Shown: positions 8,788 to 17,984 of the stretch, one piece after another | Position numbering within the stretch: position 1 is the first letter of the stretch | Layout: each line of letters begins with the position of its first letter | Source of the DNA: an uncultured Acetatifactor sp. | GTDB lineage: Bacteria; Bacillota; Clostridia; Lachnospirales; Lachnospiraceae | Direction: 5' to 3' | DNA: 64,000 nucleotides | NCBI GenBank assembly: GCA_910578215.1 | Contig: CAJTPH010000010.1 | Coordinates: 29,315 to 93,314 of the forward strand | Position numbers and translations under genes: made by a program | The notes under the pieces: model-generated | The model's database searches: none | Seen by the model: only the letters and a program-made list of their open reading frames with translations | What the model was told of the DNA's origin: nothing

Positions 8788-10176
8788 TCATAGCAATTCA
8801 CACGCGCATCTAATTCTGTCTCTAAACTTATCCATAGTAAACCATTTTTCATAAGTTTCTCTGGCATTTTCAGCAAGTGATGCCATTTCGGCCTTATTCT
8901 CCAAACACCAGCAGATTAAACCCGCTAATTCCTCCCGGTCTTCACTTTTAAAGATCAATCCATTATGCCCATGCTTTATATACGCCGCCGTACCTACAGC
9001 GTCTGAAATAATGCAAGGCTTTTTCAGCATCATGGCTTCTGCTGCAACCAACGGCAATGAATCACGGCGGGAAGGGACAATTATAATATCTGTCCAGGAA
9101 TACACCTCGAATAACTTTTCTCTTGACAATTCGCCTAAATATTCACAATTAGCCGTTTCATCGATGCGCTTTTTTATCAGTTTCCCATGCTCATTGCTAT
9201 TTGCTTTTCCAACAAATAAAAATCTGCATTTATTTTTTGCCTCCATCGGAATACAGTCTAATGCGTCCAATAAGATATCCAGCCCCTTCAGAGCTGCGTG
9301 ATTCGCAACAACAATAAATGTTGTAACATCATTGCCTTTACTGCCTTTACTAAAAATGCTCCTTTTGTATCTATCATCAAATCCATACGGTAAAATAGCT
9401 ATCTCTTTTTCAGTCTGAAAAAAACTGAGAAAATTTTTCTTCGCCACTTCACTGACTGCACCAATGATTAACTTATTACCTTCAATCCCGTTCCTGATTT
9501 CATCATACCAGTATTTATTAGCAGAATATGAGTCTATACTTTCGTGAATCCACAAATAAACATTTCTATTTTGAGCCAGTTTGACAGCACACCGAAGCAT
9601 TACAATTGTGTTTGCAAAAACATAGGAATACTCTCTCGTCCACTCCAGATTTTCATTACTCAGAGATTCCAAATTATCTATAACAATAACTTTTATACCT
9701 TCTTCCGAAGATAACTCCTCCATTAATTTCCGCTCCGCACTTGGAACTGCAATTGTAACTAAATAGCTTTCTCGTCTCAACACGCGCGCCAGACTTATAC
9801 AGGCTATAGCACCGCCATGATAGCCAAAATCATTTGACAATATCAGAACATTCGGATTCAATGCGTCCATTTGTGTGACAGGTGTTTCTACAGGCAGACT
9901 CCCTATGTAATCTTTATAATGAATAATCTTCTCCGGACATATCCCCAGCTCAATCAACTGCTGTCTCATTTCAACAGCACAGCTACTTGTAATTACTATG
10001 TAATCATACTGATACTGCTGTATGTGTTCCGGAACATCCACCATATAACCGTCCACTGAATTCCCGCAAAGCTTACTGCTGTTATCAACTAAAGCCACGA
10101 CCTCCGTCTTATCTTCATAAAAACAGTGCTTCACCTTATTGAAAACTTTACCTATACCAAATACAATAATTTTCAT
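8788..10176 (-). CDS. Rossmann-like module fused to GT4-type glycosyltransferase
   Basis: Residues 1-95 are the Rossmann-like module in a slightly altered form (KIIVFGIGKVFNKV, VDNSSKLCGNSV). From residue 105 there is a GT-B, family 4 (group 1) transferase: NVLILSNDFGYHGGAIACI at the front, VVANHAALKGLDILLDAL in the middle, and the donor-binding end DIIIVPSRRDSLPLVAAEAM with the ExxxxxE-type spacing. It should use a nucleotide sugar in the cytoplasm. Base composition here is lower in GC than in the genes on either side (many AAA, ATT and TTA codons), consistent with independent acquisition of single cassettes in the island. ATG follows a good GGGGAG site. Confidence 0.85.
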   Translation of the reverse strand: MKIIVFGIGKVFNKVKHCFYEDKTEVVALVDNSSKLCGNSVDGYMVDVPEHIQQYQYDYIVITSSCAVEMRQQLIELGICPEKIIHYKDYIGSLPVETPVTQMDALNPNVLILSNDFGYHGGAIACISLARVLRRESYLVTIAVPSAERKLMEELSSEEGIKVIVIDNLESLSNENLEWTREYSYVFANTIVMLRCAVKLAQNRNVYLWIHESIDSYSANKYWYDEIRNGIEGNKLIIGAVSEVAKKNFLSFFQTEKEIAILPYGFDDRYKRSIFSKGSKGNDVTTFIVVANHAALKGLDILLDALDCIPMEAKNKCRFLFVGKANSNEHGKLIKKRIDETANCEYLGELSREKLFEVYSWTDIIIVPSRRDSLPLVAAEAMMLKKPCIISDAVGTAAYIKHGHNGLIFKSEDREELAGLICWCLENKAEMASLAENARETYEKWFTMDKFRDRIRCACELL

Positions 10177-10208
10177 AGTGTCTCCCCTGTCCGCCAGTAC
10201 AAATGTTG

Positions 10209-11294
10209 CTACCGCTTTCTCGCAAGAATTCCGTATATGACAGGGTAATCCGCATCGCTGGCATCGAAATCCGCATCACTTAACTCTTCACGTGCAGCTC
10301 CATACAAAAAAGCCATGGCAGTTTTGACATTTCCATAATGTACAATTTCAACATTTTCCTCTCCAAATACAGGATAAAAAATTCTCTTCAAGCCACTCAG
10401 ATAAAATGAATGAAACATGCCCCAATTATCGTCGTCATATCTTGCAATCTGTGATATGCCGGATACCGTAATAAGCGCCGCCCCTCCTTCAGCCAGTCCT
10501 GAAAATATATGCCTGGCAGCTGACTCCACATCGTAAATAAACATCAGCGTCTGTGTTATAATCATTGTATCAAATGCTGCTTCTGTAATACCTTCGCCCG
10601 TTTCCAGGTTCCCCTTTACCACATTTGTTCCCCAGCCTTCTACATGGAGCATCATTGCGTCAGTCACTCGTTCTTCTCCAAACCTCCGCGTATAGGTATC
10701 CTCCGCAATTTCAAGACATTTCCCACGAATAAACTGTTTACGCTCCTCCAAAAACTTCTCAATATAATATCTGTCGACCGGCTCACCTCTTTTTCTCCCG
10801 AAATATGCGTCAACCGGCTTTGTTTTTATAGAAAGCAATGCATCCAGCAGCTTGTCCCGTTTCCGCGACACCGCACGCCATATATCTTTCATGTATTGCT
10901 TATCCTCTAGCAATATGCGTCTGCCGTTATCTAAGACGCAATATACCTTATCTGCTTCAACAACAATCTGTAGTGCCTCACATCCCAATACTTTCTCTTC
11001 TTCACTCATCGGATAACAGGCTCTGCCAAGCCGTATTCTTTTATTGCACTGGGTCTCGCCAATAATTTTGCTTACCTGAAGAACCATCTGTACAAAATAA
11101 TCTGACATTATTATAATGGGAACCTGAGGCAGATTAATTAATTCATCCGGCAGACATGTTCTGGGCAAAGAAGCGTCCTTCATCCTGCCCTTATTATCCA
11201 AAATGCAGACCACATCATTTTTCTCCTCAACCAGTTCCCTGCGTTCTGCATACAATTTCCCCGCCCCAAACAAAATTACCTTTTCTTTTTTCAT
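10209..11294 (-). CDS. Rossmann-like module fused to SAM-dependent methyltransferase
   Basis: Residues 1-90 hold the shared module (KVILFGAGKLYAERRELV, then CILDNKGRMKDA). The remainder resembles class I methyltransferases found in glycan clusters: FDTMIITQTLMFIYDVESAA, then GGAALITVSGISQIARYDDD, a WGMFHSFY stretch and a C-terminal region rich in Asp. The classical SAM-binding GxGxG motif is not obvious in the early part, so the call rests on the later motifs. The ATG at 11294 forms an ATGA overlap with the deacetylase stop codon, with GGGGG eight bases before it; the upstream ATG at 11309 is less likely. It probably O-methylates a sugar. Confidence 0.75.
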   Translation of the reverse strand: MKKEKVILFGAGKLYAERRELVEEKNDVVCILDNKGRMKDASLPRTCLPDELINLPQVPIIIMSDYFVQMVLQVSKIIGETQCNKRIRLGRACYPMSEEEKVLGCEALQIVVEADKVYCVLDNGRRILLEDKQYMKDIWRAVSRKRDKLLDALLSIKTKPVDAYFGRKRGEPVDRYYIEKFLEERKQFIRGKCLEIAEDTYTRRFGEERVTDAMMLHVEGWGTNVVKGNLETGEGITEAAFDTMIITQTLMFIYDVESAARHIFSGLAEGGAALITVSGISQIARYDDDNWGMFHSFYLSGLKRIFYPVFGEENVEIVHYGNVKTAMAFLYGAAREELSDADFDASDADYPVIYGILARKR

Positions 11295-12622
11295 CCATAG
11301 AGCCCCCATATCCTTCTCATTTTCACTTCTATGTCATCATCCTCAAACATCATATGGCGAGGAAGATTATACATCTTATCCCTTACACTTACATTTCCGT
11401 TCCTGACCAGCACGGTTTTTCTTATTCCGCATTCGGCGATAATCCGATCCGCCGCATCGCACCGATCCTCCTTCCCACCAAAAGGATATGCAAATACTTC
11501 CACCCTTTTACCGGTTTTCTTTTCTAAGATATTCAGCGATTCCTTTATTTCCGAACGCAATAATTCATTTGAATGAAAGCTTCCCATAGACAAGTGTGAT
11601 TTCGTATGGCCTCCTATCGTTATATAGGGCGATGCCGCCATTTCTGTCAGTTCGGACGTATTCACACACCTGAGTTCAGAGTTATATGACTGCTCCTGTC
11701 CAAGTACTGAACGAAGTGCGCTCATACTGCTTTTTCGTTCCGCCGGACCCATATTTTTAATGTGATTTCTGATGGCCATACATGCCTTTTCCCTATCCTT
11801 CAAATCAGCTACCTTGTACAGAACGTCATGGAACACAAATTCACCGATATATTTATCAACAATAAGTATCTTTTCCAGTTCATCCCACCAGTACATTTCG
11901 TTTGTATCAATCAAATCAGTCCCTACGAATACCGTCGCCGGAATATGGTACTTTTCCAGAATCGGCAATGCATACCGATAGTTATCTACATAACCGTCAT
12001 CAAAAGTAACTACAACATATTTCTTATCTTCTTGTACCAAACTGTCCCATTCTTCTTCCAGTCTAAGGACTGTATAATTCTCACTGATATATTTAATATG
12101 TTTCTCAAACATTAACGGAGAAATATTTAATTTCCAAAAATTATAGTTAGAGTCTATCACTCTGTGATACATCAGAACAGCAATATTTTTTTGAGGAATG
12201 ATATCATCAAAGCAAACCAGATTGCCAATCGCATCCCATTCCTCCCGAGTAAGCAGCATATAATTGTATGGTTCCCTGTTATGGAGGTGCCGTACTATGT
12301 CCTCACTATTCTTTTCTGATACCGCCACTATAAGCAGTTCTGTCTCTGCCAACTGACAATTACGCGCCCTTGCCGCCGCATACTCCTCTAATGTGATAAC
12401 CTCCCGTCCCAAAACAACCCTGGCTCCAGCCGCTTCGCTCACAATAAACTTTTCAACATCACCTATATTCTGCTCATGCATAAACGCACAAAGCATTTTT
12501 CCATACATTCCGGCGCCGTAAAGAAAAATCCTGCGTCGTTCACATGCTTGTTTTAATTTTGAGATAATATTAGTCATAAGTGTATGTCCATTCTTTGTTC
12601 CACAATATTGTCGCCAGGGCAT
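11291..12622 (-). CDS. Rossmann-like module fused to polysaccharide deacetylase (NodB/CE4)
   Basis: Near residue 27 the Rossmann-like module begins (RRIFLYGAGMYGKMLCAFM). From residue 145 the protein is a CE4 polysaccharide deacetylase: VLMYHRVID, the metal- and base-bearing VVTFDDGYVDNY, GGHTKSHLSM with two His of the metal triad, and FAYPFGGKED. It should remove N- or O-acetyl groups from a glycan intermediate. No signal peptide or membrane segment is present, so it would act in the cytoplasm, unlike most CE4 enzymes, which are secreted. Start is uncertain: ATG at 12622 follows the previous stop by 16 bases; ATG at 12577 also fits the domain boundary. Confidence 0.85.
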   Translation of the reverse strand: MPWRQYCGTKNGHTLMTNIISKLKQACERRRIFLYGAGMYGKMLCAFMHEQNIGDVEKFIVSEAAGARVVLGREVITLEEYAAARARNCQLAETELLIVAVSEKNSEDIVRHLHNREPYNYMLLTREEWDAIGNLVCFDDIIPQKNIAVLMYHRVIDSNYNFWKLNISPLMFEKHIKYISENYTVLRLEEEWDSLVQEDKKYVVVTFDDGYVDNYRYALPILEKYHIPATVFVGTDLIDTNEMYWWDELEKILIVDKYIGEFVFHDVLYKVADLKDREKACMAIRNHIKNMGPAERKSSMSALRSVLGQEQSYNSELRCVNTSELTEMAASPYITIGGHTKSHLSMGSFHSNELLRSEIKESLNILEKKTGKRVEVFAYPFGGKEDRCDAADRIIAECGIRKTVLVRNGNVSVRDKMYNLPRHMMFEDDDIEVKMRRIWGLYG

Positions 12623-12638
12623 CTCTTGGCGCCGAGTC

Positions 12639-13832
12639 CTACCTCTTCCAAAAATAATCTTTTATTCCCCTCTTTTCCAGTATATCTACAATTACTGGCG
12701 ATGTTTGAATACTCACCGCAATGATAACCCCTGTTCCCTCTTCATAAATAAAGTGTTCAATGTCAATTACCGGTACCGGCACCTGGCTGTAATCCTGATT
12801 GATTTGTGTAACCAGAAAATTTTTTGGTGAATATCCCCTATCTGTCAGATATCGATAAACTCCCATGCCCAGCTTACCCGCACCATAGATATAAAATATT
12901 TTGTGTTTAGCGGCATATTCTGCACTTTCCCTCAAGTAATTAACCCCATACAAATTACTGACTGCGTATCTGTTCTCGATTATCGGAAATGTTTTTCTTC
13001 TGCACTCTGTCAAAAAGCTTATGTAAATGGCAGCATATTCTCTGTTCATGACAGTATAGGCGCAATACCCCGCATCCTCTGCCAAATAACCAAAAATACG
13101 TTCTACGCCGTAACTCTTTCCACTCTCCGGCAGCGGCTCGTCATCAAAGTCTTCATAGCGCCAATTTTTCACCAATATCTTCCTGATTGCATCAATCCGT
13201 GCCCAAAAACATGTACCCAGGGCTATCGGCTGCCTCTCAATTTCCGGTTCTATATCTGCATGGATATCAATTTCCTCCGCAAGCTTACGAGTCTGTGACA
13301 CATTAGCCTCACTCCATGCATTATTTGATTTAAAGGCATCCCCTATTGGCTCAGGGGGCACAAGCAATCCCAAACTCTTATTCTCTTCAAACAATGCCAG
13401 CACCTCTGAAAAATACCCTGTTCCCTCTTTTCCCAACAAGTTACCCCAAAGGTTATCGACCCATAGCATAATGTCCTTTTTGTCTCTTTCATTCTTCTCT
13501 TTTTTATCGTGCACGAAACAAACAAACTCATACTGTAGCATTATCTCCCTAAAAGCTACCAAAAGCGCTGTTATGTCCCTGCCGCGGTTTTCTTTATGAA
13601 TGACGGTAATCTTCCTTTTCTGCCCGGCAAAAAATTTTTTTACCTCATCTTCAACCCATTTGTCCGAAGATGATATATAGACAGGAACACTCTCCGGAAT
13701 ATGCTCCATATAAGCAAAATATTTATTCAACGTGTCCCTGTAATGCAAGTGGATAAATACTGCCGCCTGCTTGTCATAAATTTCACGTTCTAATCCTGCC
13801 TGCCCTGATAAAACCTTTATTTGCTGCTGCAT
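12639..13832 (-). CDS. RgpF-like (rhamnan synthesis F family) protein with C-terminal Rossmann-like module
   Basis: The N-terminal 280 residues match the RgpF family of rhamnose-glucose polysaccharide synthesis: AAVFIHLHYRDTLNKYF, HKENRGRDITALLVAF, CFVHDKKEKNERDKKDIM, LGLLVPPEP and GTCFWARIDAI. RgpF-type enzymes extend rhamnan chains. The last 110 residues are the island's Rossmann-like module (KIFYIYGAGKLGMGVYRYL). I prefer ATG 13832, which has GGAGGG eight bases upstream, over the ATG at 13862 that overlaps the previous stop as ATGA. If the family assignment holds, the glycan may contain a rhamnose backbone, but no dTDP-rhamnose genes are in the window. Confidence 0.8.
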   Translation of the reverse strand: MQQQIKVLSGQAGLEREIYDKQAAVFIHLHYRDTLNKYFAYMEHIPESVPVYISSSDKWVEDEVKKFFAGQKRKITVIHKENRGRDITALLVAFREIMLQYEFVCFVHDKKEKNERDKKDIMLWVDNLWGNLLGKEGTGYFSEVLALFEENKSLGLLVPPEPIGDAFKSNNAWSEANVSQTRKLAEEIDIHADIEPEIERQPIALGTCFWARIDAIRKILVKNWRYEDFDDEPLPESGKSYGVERIFGYLAEDAGYCAYTVMNREYAAIYISFLTECRRKTFPIIENRYAVSNLYGVNYLRESAEYAAKHKIFYIYGAGKLGMGVYRYLTDRGYSPKNFLVTQINQDYSQVPVPVIDIEHFIYEEGTGVIIAVSIQTSPVIVDILEKRGIKDYFWKR

Positions 13833-13858
13833 GTGTACATCCCTCCAAACTATATCTG

Positions 13859-14791
13859 TCATTCCCAAACAGCGCACTGTTTCATTCTGCCTGCCCAGTT
13901 ACTTCTGCACACATATTCCAGCTCCCTGACATTGTCATCACCTTTGTTTCGAGCCTGTCTGATTATCTTCATCAACACCTTCTGAACCTCCAAAAGCTCC
14001 TCCAATGCAAATACATTATTGCCCTCGGCAAATATTTTGCAGAATAAAGTCTGATCTTCCTCACTCAAAGCAAAGCCCTGCATTTTCAGGGATTCCTTTT
14101 GTATCTCGGCAAACTTTCCCTTCCGCTCCGCCCAGTGTTCCTCTATAGTCTTGCTGGTAGTATTCCCGCCGTGATTCCTCCACTTTGAAAGCACTCTGTC
14201 AATATTGGCAATCCGTCCGAAGGCTGCACACTCTGTCCAAAACTTGAAATCCTGCATCCCAAGAAATCCCTCCCTGTAAAACAGGTGATTTTTTTCCACA
14301 AACTCCCTTCTGTACATGGACGTGGCATTGTGGATTCTGTCTCTGAACAGCAGTTCTGCCTTTATTCTCTCAGGATTACAAATAACCTCTCTCCTGTACG
14401 AGATAACCTGCCCGGCTTCGTCCACATTTATCTCCCCTCCCCCGACCACATCTATGTCGGGATGGCTTTCCAGATAGTCATACTCCAACTGCAGCCTGTC
14501 TTTCATTGCGATATCGTCATCATCCATAAGAGCAATATATTTGCCTTCGGCATGGCTGAGCCCCACATTGGTCGCGTAAGCAATTCCCCTGTTTCTGTCA
14601 TTTTCCAGCACCTTGATCCTTGGGTCTTTCATGGCACGCACTATGTCCATGCTGCCATCTCCGCCCTTATCGTCAATAACCAGCAGTTCAAAGTCCTGAA
14701 AAGTTTGATTCAGGATAGATGTTATTGCCTCCTCCACATATCTTTCAGCGCAATACACAGGCATGATTACGCTGATACCTGTCTGCCGCAT
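13859..14791 (-). CDS. GT2 glycosyltransferase
   Basis: Single-domain family 2 transferase of 310 residues: ISVIMPVYCAERYVEEAITS, LLVIDDKGGDGSMDIVRAM, and the metal site ALMDDDDIAMKDRLQLEY. It lacks the Rossmann-like tail seen in its neighbours. The start is set at ATG 14791, seven bases after GGGAGGGAG; the longer reading from 14857 would run into the PEP mutase gene in another frame. It directly follows the phosphonate genes, so it could transfer the sugar that receives aminoethylphosphonate, but this is inference from position. Confidence 0.85.
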   Translation of the reverse strand: MRQTGISVIMPVYCAERYVEEAITSILNQTFQDFELLVIDDKGGDGSMDIVRAMKDPRIKVLENDRNRGIAYATNVGLSHAEGKYIALMDDDDIAMKDRLQLEYDYLESHPDIDVVGGGEINVDEAGQVISYRREVICNPERIKAELLFRDRIHNATSMYRREFVEKNHLFYREGFLGMQDFKFWTECAAFGRIANIDRVLSKWRNHGGNTTSKTIEEHWAERKGKFAEIQKESLKMQGFALSEEDQTLFCKIFAEGNNVFALEELLEVQKVLMKIIRQARNKGDDNVRELEYVCRSNWAGRMKQCAVWE

Positions 14792-14843
14792 TCTCGTTCT
14801 CCCTCCCATTTGCCCGGTATACATGGGCCTTTCTGTCTGCTGG

Positions 14844-16139
14844 CTACAGCTCATCAATCAAAGTCAGTATCTGCTTTATCGGCATCAGACGCTCTTCTGC
14901 CTCCTGCGCCCTGTGGTATTTCAATATGTCCTTGGCAGTTCTCTCCATAGCAGGAAATGCGCTTCGAGTGAGCTGATTCGCGTAGATAACAATGTTAACC
15001 CCATGACTTCCAAGCTCTTTTTCCGTCACCTGGCTAAAGGAAGTAGGAACCACTACCAGCGGCACATTGTCATACTCTTTTCTGAAGCGGTCGCAAAATT
15101 CAAATATCTCATCAGGTTCCTTCTTCCTGCTGTGAATCATGATGCCATCCGCCCCTGCCCTCACATAAGCGCGGGCGCGGAGCAGGGCATCGTCCATGCC
15201 CTGTTCCAGAATGAGACTCTCGATTCTGGCTATTATCATAAAATCATCTGTCAACTGCGCCCTTTTCCCCATCTGTATCTTATCGCAAAAATGTTCTATG
15301 CTGTCCTGAGTCTGGCTGACTTCCGTGCCAAACAGGGAATTTCTCTTCAGTCCTACTTTGTCTTCAATGATAACTGCCGACACACCCATACGCTCAAGAG
15401 AACGCACCGTATAAACAAAATGCTCCGCCAGTCCGCCCGTATCTCCGTCAAAAATAACCGGCTTCGTCGTAACCTCCATAATGTCATCAATTGTTCGAAA
15501 TCTGGACGTCATATCCACAAGCTCTATATCCGGTTTCCCCTTTGCCGTGGAATCGCACAGGGAACTAATCCACATGGCGTCAAACTGATCCAGCCCACCG
15601 TCATGCTCTACAACTGTCTTTTCCGCTATGAGCCCCGTCAAACCGCTGTGCACCTCCAGCGTCTTTACCACCGGACAGATTTTTATCAGCTGCCTTAATC
15701 TTTTCCTGCGGTATTCCGGCATGGCAAGCTTCTCCCTGACACGCGCATCTATACGACTTACATTTTCACTATATGTATACGGAACGTCTATGATTTGACC
15801 GCCATATTGAGAAAGAAGCATTTCCACATTATCCCGAATGGCTTTCATTGGCCCATCGCTCCAGTTGTCCCCGTGAATGACATAGTCCGGACGCAGCTCA
15901 TTCACCATGCGGTCATACATAATGTCTTCCTGTATGACTACCCGCTTCACCCCGTTCAAATTCCGAACCAGATCAAGCCTCTCCTCAAATCCAACTGTAG
16001 GAAATCTGTTAAAACGTATCATTGCCTCATCGCTCAGTACGCCCACAATCACTTCACCGTATTTTTCGGCCTCTCGGATAATATTTAGATGTCCTTCATG
16101 AATCACGTCCGTGCAAAAACATGTATATACTGTTTTCAT
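14844..16139 (-). CDS. Phosphoenolpyruvate phosphomutase with N-terminal cytidylyltransferase-like domain
   Basis: Makes phosphonopyruvate from PEP, the C-P bond-forming step of phosphonate biosynthesis. Residues 1-130 are a TagD-like nucleotidyltransferase fold with the CTDVIHEGHLNII motif and, further on, FEERLDLVRNL. Residues 165-400 are the isocitrate lyase/PEP mutase barrel: PVIFDGDTGG and the mutase signature EDKVGLKRNS, which fits EDKxxxxxNS and separates true mutases from lyases. This fusion is known in the PEP mutase family. The gene overlaps the downstream-read cytidylyltransferase gene by the four bases ATGA and leads a tight four-gene phosphonate set. The short spacing across the set suggests one transcript. 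Confidence in the mutase function is high; the activity of the N-terminal domain is not certain. Confidence 0.93.
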   Translation of the reverse strand: MKTVYTCFCTDVIHEGHLNIIREAEKYGEVIVGVLSDEAMIRFNRFPTVGFEERLDLVRNLNGVKRVVIQEDIMYDRMVNELRPDYVIHGDNWSDGPMKAIRDNVEMLLSQYGGQIIDVPYTYSENVSRIDARVREKLAMPEYRRKRLRQLIKICPVVKTLEVHSGLTGLIAEKTVVEHDGGLDQFDAMWISSLCDSTAKGKPDIELVDMTSRFRTIDDIMEVTTKPVIFDGDTGGLAEHFVYTVRSLERMGVSAVIIEDKVGLKRNSLFGTEVSQTQDSIEHFCDKIQMGKRAQLTDDFMIIARIESLILEQGMDDALLRARAYVRAGADGIMIHSRKKEPDEIFEFCDRFRKEYDNVPLVVVPTSFSQVTEKELGSHGVNIVIYANQLTRSAFPAMERTAKDILKYHRAQEAEERLMPIKQILTLIDEL

Positions 16140-16849
16140 GATAAGTCCTTTCTTTTCAGCAAAGCCTCCAACTCCTTCAGCTCCTCAGCCGTGTCCACCT
16201 CTATGACGCTGCTCTCCGGCACCTCGCATACACACACTTCGATGTCGCCCAGCAGCCCGTCAACAACCTCATCCCAAAACAGCTGCCCATGCCCCTCCGT
16301 CTTGTACGCTTCATTTATCCCGTCTCTTATCAGCTTTGCATCACGCTTTTTCCAGTAGGAGATTCCCGCCATGTTGTAGGCATCGTCGCCTTTCCTTTTT
16401 ATGCGGGATATTCTGCTACCCTCCATGTCAAATACCCAGTCCTCCGAATGCCCCGGAACCAGCTTCCCAAAATAGCACGACTGCCTAAGCTCTTTCTTGA
16501 AAATGCTCTTATCTGCCACATACAAATCCGCCTCACAGATAAAGCAATCCGAGCTGCCGAGTACCTCTCTCACTGCCCTAAGCGATGAAATATTGTTCTT
16601 TTCCATATACTCTTCATTATGTATGAGAGTAATATTTGAATATTTTCCCTCCAAATAACCGAACTGTTCCCCCAAATACCCTGTGACAATATATATCCGC
16701 CGGACGCCGCGCCCTTCCAGCCCGGCAATCACCGTCTCTATCAGAGGAATTCCTCCCACCTTAACCAATGGCTTAGGAGTGCTATGTGTCAGTTCCCCCA
16801 TTCTGCTTCCCAATCCTGCTGCCATTATGACAGCTATTTCACCGTCCAT
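16136..16849 (-). CDS. PntC/LicC-like CTP-dependent nucleotidyltransferase (probable AEP cytidylyltransferase)
   Basis: A 237-residue nucleotidyltransferase with the signature AVIMAAGLGSRMGELT followed by TPKPLVKVGG, and the choline/AEP-cytidylyltransferase-like stretch NEEYMEKNNISSLRAV and CEADLYV. In PntC, the AEP relative of LicC, this enzyme converts 2-aminoethylphosphonate and CTP to CMP-AEP for attachment to glycans or lipids. Its overlap with the AEP transaminase on one side and PEP mutase on the other makes AEP the most likely substrate; phosphocholine is the alternative. Start set at ATG 16849 with GGTGG eight bases before; ATG 16864 is possible. Cytoplasmic. Confidence 0.85.
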   Translation of the reverse strand: MDGEIAVIMAAGLGSRMGELTHSTPKPLVKVGGIPLIETVIAGLEGRGVRRIYIVTGYLGEQFGYLEGKYSNITLIHNEEYMEKNNISSLRAVREVLGSSDCFICEADLYVADKSIFKKELRQSCYFGKLVPGHSEDWVFDMEGSRISRIKRKGDDAYNMAGISYWKKRDAKLIRDGINEAYKTEGHGQLFWDEVVDGLLGDIEVCVCEVPESSVIEVDTAEELKELEALLKRKDLS

Positions 16850-17984
16850 CCCGTTCACCACCATACCTTACCGGAATTTTTATGCCTAACCTGTCCACCG
16901 CTTCCTTAAAAACCACAAAAAAGTCCCTGATATCACTGTCGTCAATAGCCCCCAGCGCGCACAGCCGGAACGTATCCGTCCCGGATATCTTCCCCGGATA
17001 TATGGTAAACCCATGCGCATAACAGTAATCATGTATTTCTTCAAAATTCCAGCGGAAATCCGCTGGATATCGGACGGCCGCAACCAGTCCTGACTGTTGA
17101 TCTTCTCTCAGCAGACGCCGAAATCCCATGTGGTCAAGCCCCTTACATATTTCCTTGTATACTCTTGTATGACGCTGCCATTTCCTTTCTTCCCCCTCCG
17201 CCCAGTATTCGTCCAACGCCTGTCTAACTGCGTAAATCGACTGAACCGGCGGAGTAAAATGCATCTCCCCCGTCTTTTTGAAAAATTCATACTGCATGTA
17301 TAAGTTACAGTAATACGAACGCTTTGGATAATCTGCGGACCGTTCTATCAGCTCCCTGTTCCCTATCACGAAAGAAAGCCCTGTCATAGCCATAAGCCCC
17401 TTTTGAGCGGACGCCATGCAAAAGTCAATGTTGTCCCTCTCCATATCAATAGGAATCATCGCATAAGAGGACGTGGTGTCCACGATAAAAACAGCACCGT
17501 ATCTATGCACTATTTCCCCGATTTCTTTAACAGGATTTAACAACCCCGTCCCGGTTTCATGATGGGTTGCATATACAAGAGCTATATCCGGGTTTTCCGC
17601 CAGTTTCTTTTCAATAAGCGCCAGCTCCGGCTGCCGGTCAAATTCAAACTCCAGACTGATACAATCCAGCCCGTAATACTCGCAAATATCCGCCGCTCTC
17701 TGGCTGTATGCCCCGTTATTGATTACAAGAACCTTCTTACCCTCCGGCAGAAGGGAATTCAGGCAAACATCCATATTAATTGTACCTGAGCCGCAAAAGA
17801 GAACCGCCGTGTACTTTTCCTGACTGCCATGCACGATGCGGACCAGGTCGCTGCGAATACCGGCCAGCATTTCTGTGAATTCCCGTTCTCTCGGGCAGAT
17901 ATCCGGCACTACCTGCGCCATTTTTACGCTGTCCGTCGTGGTGGCCGGTCCCGGATTCAATAATATTTTTCTTTCTATTTTCAT
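16839..17984 (-). CDS. 2-aminoethylphosphonate-pyruvate transaminase family (PhnW-like)
   Basis: Class V PLP aminotransferase of 381 residues. The opening KILLNPGPATTTDSVKMAQV and VPDICPREREF are characteristic of AEP transaminases, as is VYATHHETGTGLLNPV. The PLP lysine is expected in MASAQKGLMAMTG, which differs from the SANKC form of catabolic PhnW. In this setting the enzyme would run towards synthesis, aminating phosphonoacetaldehyde to 2-aminoethylphosphonate. Its start overlaps the decarboxylase stop as ATGA, so the two are translationally coupled. No phosphonatase gene is next to it, which supports synthesis rather than degradation. Confidence 0.88.
   Translation of the reverse strand: MKIERKILLNPGPATTTDSVKMAQVVPDICPREREFTEMLAGIRSDLVRIVHGSQEKYTAVLFCGSGTINMDVCLNSLLPEGKKVLVINNGAYSQRAADICEYYGLDCISLEFEFDRQPELALIEKKLAENPDIALVYATHHETGTGLLNPVKEIGEIVHRYGAVFIVDTTSSYAMIPIDMERDNIDFCMASAQKGLMAMTGLSFVIGNRELIERSADYPKRSYYCNLYMQYEFFKKTGEMHFTPPVQSIYAVRQALDEYWAEGEERKWQRHTRVYKEICKGLDHMGFRRLLREDQQSGLVAAVRYPADFRWNFEEIHDYCYAHGFTIYPGKISGTDTFRLCALGAIDDSDIRDFFVVFKEAVDRLGIKIPVRYGGERDGR

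Noticed and set aside
14763..15698. 311-codon open frame on the plus strand
   Set aside because: Antisense to the PEP mutase gene, which has an intact signature motif.
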